Part shown: positions 53,601 through 55,025 of the stretch, piece by piece | How positions within the stretch are numbered: position 1 is the first letter of the stretch | Layout: each line of letters starts with the position of its first letter | Assembly: GCF_000739635.1 (NCBI RefSeq) | Contig: NZ_BATQ01000009.1 | Location: 1-55,025, forward strand | Source of the DNA: Verrucomicrobium sp. BvORR034 | GTDB lineage: Bacteria > Verrucomicrobiota > Verrucomicrobiia > Verrucomicrobiales > Verrucomicrobiaceae | Direction of reading: 5' to 3' | Length of the DNA stretch: 55,025 bases | Translations under genes and position numbers: made by a program | The notes under the pieces: model-generated | The model's database searches: none | Told to the model about the DNA's origin: nothing | Seen by the model: the letters and a program-made list of their open reading frames with translations, nothing else

Positions 53601-54197
53601 ATCGTGGGAACCCATCCCGTCTATGGGACCTGTCGCGTTCCCCGGGCGCAGGTGTATCTGTTGCGCACCCAGCCGCCGGACGAGAGCCCCGCCATGAAAA
53701 CGCTGGGTGACTGGAAGCTTGTGTCGGCTCCAGAACCGGTCATTCCCGGAGCGGAGGGGTCTTCAGACCCCTCCATGGGTCAGGAGGCCAAGGCGTTCAA
53801 GCTGCCCATGTTGGGTGGGGGCGAAGAGTTCGAACTCTCCAAGCACAGGGGCAAGGTGGTGGTGCTGGACTTCTGGGCCACGTGGTGTGGCCCCTGCATC
53901 AAGTCGCTGCCGGGCCTTATGGAATCCCTGGGGTCATTGCCTGCGGAGAAGGTGCTGCTCCTTGGCGTGAATCAGGGCGAACCGGCCGAACAGGTGAAGC
54001 GGTTCATTGAAACAAGAAACTGGAACCTTAAGGTGGCCCTGGACTCCTCCCAGTCCGTCGGGCGGCTCTACGGGGTCAGCGGCATCCCCCACACCGTGGT
54101 CGTTGGACCGGACGGCAAAGTTGCCCTCGTGAAAACCGGCTTCAGCCCGGAGAATGAGAAGGAGATTGTGGAGGCGGTGAAGAAGCTGATGCAGTAG
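50604..54197 (+). CDS. Giant secreted protein with beta repeats, STN-like and TlpA domains
   Basis: 1197 aa, last gene of the operon. A signal peptide (1-27) is followed by several copies of a beta repeat of the form L-x-DG-x-x-L-x-G-x-I (near 45, 91, 325, 382, 505, 754 and 980) and laminin-G-like beta regions between them (NYSTFRLTLFATGG; VEIFINGSKQHRF). Residues about 826-900 resemble a secretin N-terminal STN domain (INVLKAEVTDVKFKL, VREALDQICALVGYRYRIE). The C-terminus (about 1060-1197) is a TlpA-type thioredoxin domain with WCGPC at 1094-1098. This points to periplasmic thiol redox joined to a binding scaffold. I know of no described protein with this order. Confidence 0.8.
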   Translation: MSRLLPSLLLIATGGLLAVPAASLRAQSADAAPPPARLRWQNSETLPGEMVGATEKTVRWKSPLFQEPVDVAWWFLRRMDRTVSAVPVTDPFTVSLRDGSQLHGNLVGISSDAITLTSSRHGEVSLKRSEVLNLRRLKGNDLLWSGPVGDSGWKLEKQQSAAGNSGNQPPAIVLQLLPGPGGALSLPYWNRMVSLTQKLPEKVEVAFKVRSSQRPEFQLKFRNFRMETWGSELVVASGDQYKSLRMIADSERVVDLRIRWDETTGKGQAYAGNGEPVADWTFEPDKSSRDDKVYLKGRGRDLTLEQLTFQNWRDAAPARHDPLQAHLELADGRVVAGVIRSSAAGNLYIEPGEDGPPLAVDLASVNEILLSPDRPASPATEMLLTYADGTQLRGRIESVKDGYAWLKTSFSSGPLPTRTDALRQVLLDVKRPEGVSAELPFAQMDKLVVQGTSLHGRFMPAGDAAVRWLLIGAETPCTPVSGAPVEITQVVPAALPAAIKEPPSLFYTRAGDVIPGRLISLDATGVELESPITTARRLAGTSLAAVQFQAAASTDVTSFLDPGWQILKGSDKTVKRTEKNLDLPVGTAMAHWGALQSSEVKFNITSSNYSTFRLTLFATGGEDKNCMRFIVANFGSQIYSGTEAEDGQLGDRNQLPGTGGKPVPMRLVIQDKFVEIFINGSKQHRFSLDAGRRPGTGLIIEPCSVWGNEVTPVKLADFSSRAAPGSPGLPAVTAEARTQALSVPRFRKEHPPRHVLIAANGDVLRGEIEAATATHLGFRSGLETLKVPRDRVKAAVWLQAPGGTDESFKEDRSAELPALDRMTSRRVNYSSATLSTLINVLKAEVTDVKFKLPEKKDGRSFKFQFGVQTVREALDQICALVGYRYRIEPGNVVVIESPPPVQPDMVLRAYWLRPHALGKAESTQKLLTALKLEFPPGSSVSWNPAAGLLTMTNNAVNHDRLKELAREKWGGVLGTPTHWLLLSDGGRLGLAVEKFEPEFIVGTHPVYGTCRVPRAQVYLLRTQPPDESPAMKTLGDWKLVSAPEPVIPGAEGSSDPSMGQEAKAFKLPMLGGGEEFELSKHRGKVVVLDFWATWCGPCIKSLPGLMESLGSLPAEKVLLLGVNQGEPAEQVKRFIETRNWNLKVALDSSQSVGRLYGVSGIPHTVVVGPDGKVALVKTGFSPENEKEIVEAVKKLMQ

Positions 54198-54204
54198 CCG
54201 GGCG

Positions 54205-54350
54205 TCGGTGAGTCGGTGAGTCGGTGAGTCGGTGAGTCGGTGAGTCGGTGAGTCGGTGAGTCGGTGAGTCGGTGAGTCGGTGAGTCGGTGAGTCGGTGAG
54301 TCGGTGAGTCGGTGAGTCGGTGAGTCGGTGAGTCGGTGAGTCGGTGAGTC
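54205..54350. repeat. Perfect octamer tandem repeat, about 18 copies
   Basis: The unit GTCGGTGA repeats without error for 146 bases, starting 8 bases after the stop of the 1197-aa gene. Perfect identity suggests recent expansion by slippage. Reading frames through it give an 8-aa repeat (THRLTDSP) but have no start context or wider protein signal. Confidence 0.95.
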
Positions 54351-55025
54351 ATTTTGCGTGTTATCTCATGAACCAGGAGGGTTCGCCATGCGTAGCCATG
54401 GGTCGGCTGAGCGTAGCGAGGACTACCCATGGAAGGTGATGAGAAGGATTTCTACCGCGGAGCGGTAGGCCAATGGAGTCCAAATGACGGATGGTGTGGA
54501 TTACGGTGTTGTCGTCTGGGGGGGCGCCATGCGATGGGCCTACCGCTCCGCGGTAGCAGGTGAAAGGTGCTATCCAGGGGTAGCCCTCGTTCCACTCGGT
54601 CGACCCCTGGCTATGCATGGTGAACCCTTCAGGTTCGATGCCGGGAGGACGATCACGACGATGGATGCTGTGATCGCAAAGTGCATCGATGCCTCATTTT
54701 GACGTCATCATGCGGCCAGGATAACTCGTGGTGTCGCTGATGAATGTACACAGAAGGAGCTCCATCGGAATGACGGGCACTCCGAGGATGAGGAACAGAT
54801 TTTCATGAACCCGGAGGGTTCGAGGGCATTGCAGGGCAAGCGCTCCCCTTGCCTTGCGCTGGCCCTGACTGAGGCAACCGAGGCGGTCGCCCTACAACCC
54901 AGGGTGGTTGGCTGTGGGTTAATGGATACAACGGAAACCGTCCTTTTCCCGTGATCCCCCCCCCCCCCTGATGCCCTGTAGGGCAAGCGCTCCGCTTGCC
55001 GCGAACGTCCCCTGGTGAGGCAACC
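54351..55025. repeat. Palindrome-rich noncoding region at window end
   Basis: No credible gene in 675 bases. Elements: GAACC..GGTTC palindromes at 54370-54384, 54622-54636 and 54807-54821; CCATGGGT/ACCCATGG near 54396-54432; a perfect 20-bp inverted pair at 54452-54471 and 54537-54556, each holding CTACCGC/GCGGTAG tri-loop palindromes (GGA and TCC loops); a composite direct repeat (54833-54879 and 54980-55025) with GGCAAGCG..CTTGCC and ending GAGGCAACC; a partial CCCAGGGT block near 54900; and 13 consecutive C at 54956-54968. Confidence 0.8.

Noticed and set aside
54205-54350. CRISPR array
   Set aside because: There are no spacers; the 8-base units are directly abutting and no cas genes are present.
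54068-54430. Minus-strand frame with an 8-aa repeat (THRLTDSP) over the octamer array
   Set aside because: The repeat unit is 8 bases, so any frame through it gives an 8-aa repeat; it overlaps the thioredoxin domain gene and has no start context.

Overview
The window looks like chromosomal DNA from a GC-rich, Gram-negative member of the PVC superphylum, most likely a Verrucomicrobiaceae-type verrucomicrobium. The grounds are the high GC, rare Shine-Dalgarno sites, many secreted and membrane proteins, a TIGR03790 protein, pseudopilin-type 'ALRxYAxxHxGxYP' segments, a MoxR/DUF58/BatA operon extended by large envelope proteins, and intergenic space filled with short palindromes. This is inference from gene content; there is no rRNA to test it. 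I see no tRNA, rRNA, CRISPR, transposase or phage gene.

Positions 1-8.9 kb hold five minus-strand genes for envelope and carbohydrate functions: OpgG, a secreted beta-helix protein, an exported amidase, an L,D-transpeptidase and a GH42-like glycoside hydrolase. Positions 8.9-11.7 kb form a small cyanate/nitrogen module: cyanase, a cytosolic NrtA/NasS-like binding protein and a divergent LysR regulator whose intergenic region carries two overlapping palindromes. Positions 11.7-19.4 kb are housekeeping and mixed: a DUF1772 membrane protein, CutA, an orphan PAS histidine kinase, YchF, NIF3-like, an SDR, a sialidase and an ODP-type metallo-hydrolase. Positions 19.8-27.1 kb carry two helicases (SWIM-SNF2 and RecQ) and acetyl-CoA synthetase with a clear intrinsic terminator. 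Positions 27.4-33.1 kb carry a cytochrome c, a proline-rich anchored protein, a PhnP-like hydrolase, a TIGR03790 protein, a glycine-rich-domain protein with a Cys/Gly/His tail, and MazG.

The most distinctive part is 33.1-54.2 kb. Five tandem minus-strand genes (33.1-37.3 kb) encode membrane proteins of similar size with several N-terminal membrane segments and, in four of the five, a pseudopilin-like head. They are divergent from an eight-gene plus-strand operon (37.5-54.2 kb): MoxR ATPase, DUF58, two VWA/BatA-type membrane proteins, an 1113-aa DUF4175-like protein, an 804-aa secreted helical-repeat protein, a squalene-cyclase-like alpha/alpha-toroid protein and a 1197-aa secreted protein ending in a TlpA thioredoxin domain. 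Most junctions are 4-bp ATGA overlaps, so the proteins are probably made together. I infer an envelope assembly or remodelling system driven by MoxR; no function can be read directly.

The noncoding DNA is also unusual. Many palindromes share one design (perfect 5-8 bp arms around exactly three nucleotides, most often GGA/TCC) while the arm sequence varies. There is a ~100-bp composite element present as an inverted pair (31009-31285), a REP-like inverted doublet (8728-8892), degenerate heptanucleotide arrays that start at or just after stop codons, and an 18-copy perfect octamer array right after the large operon.
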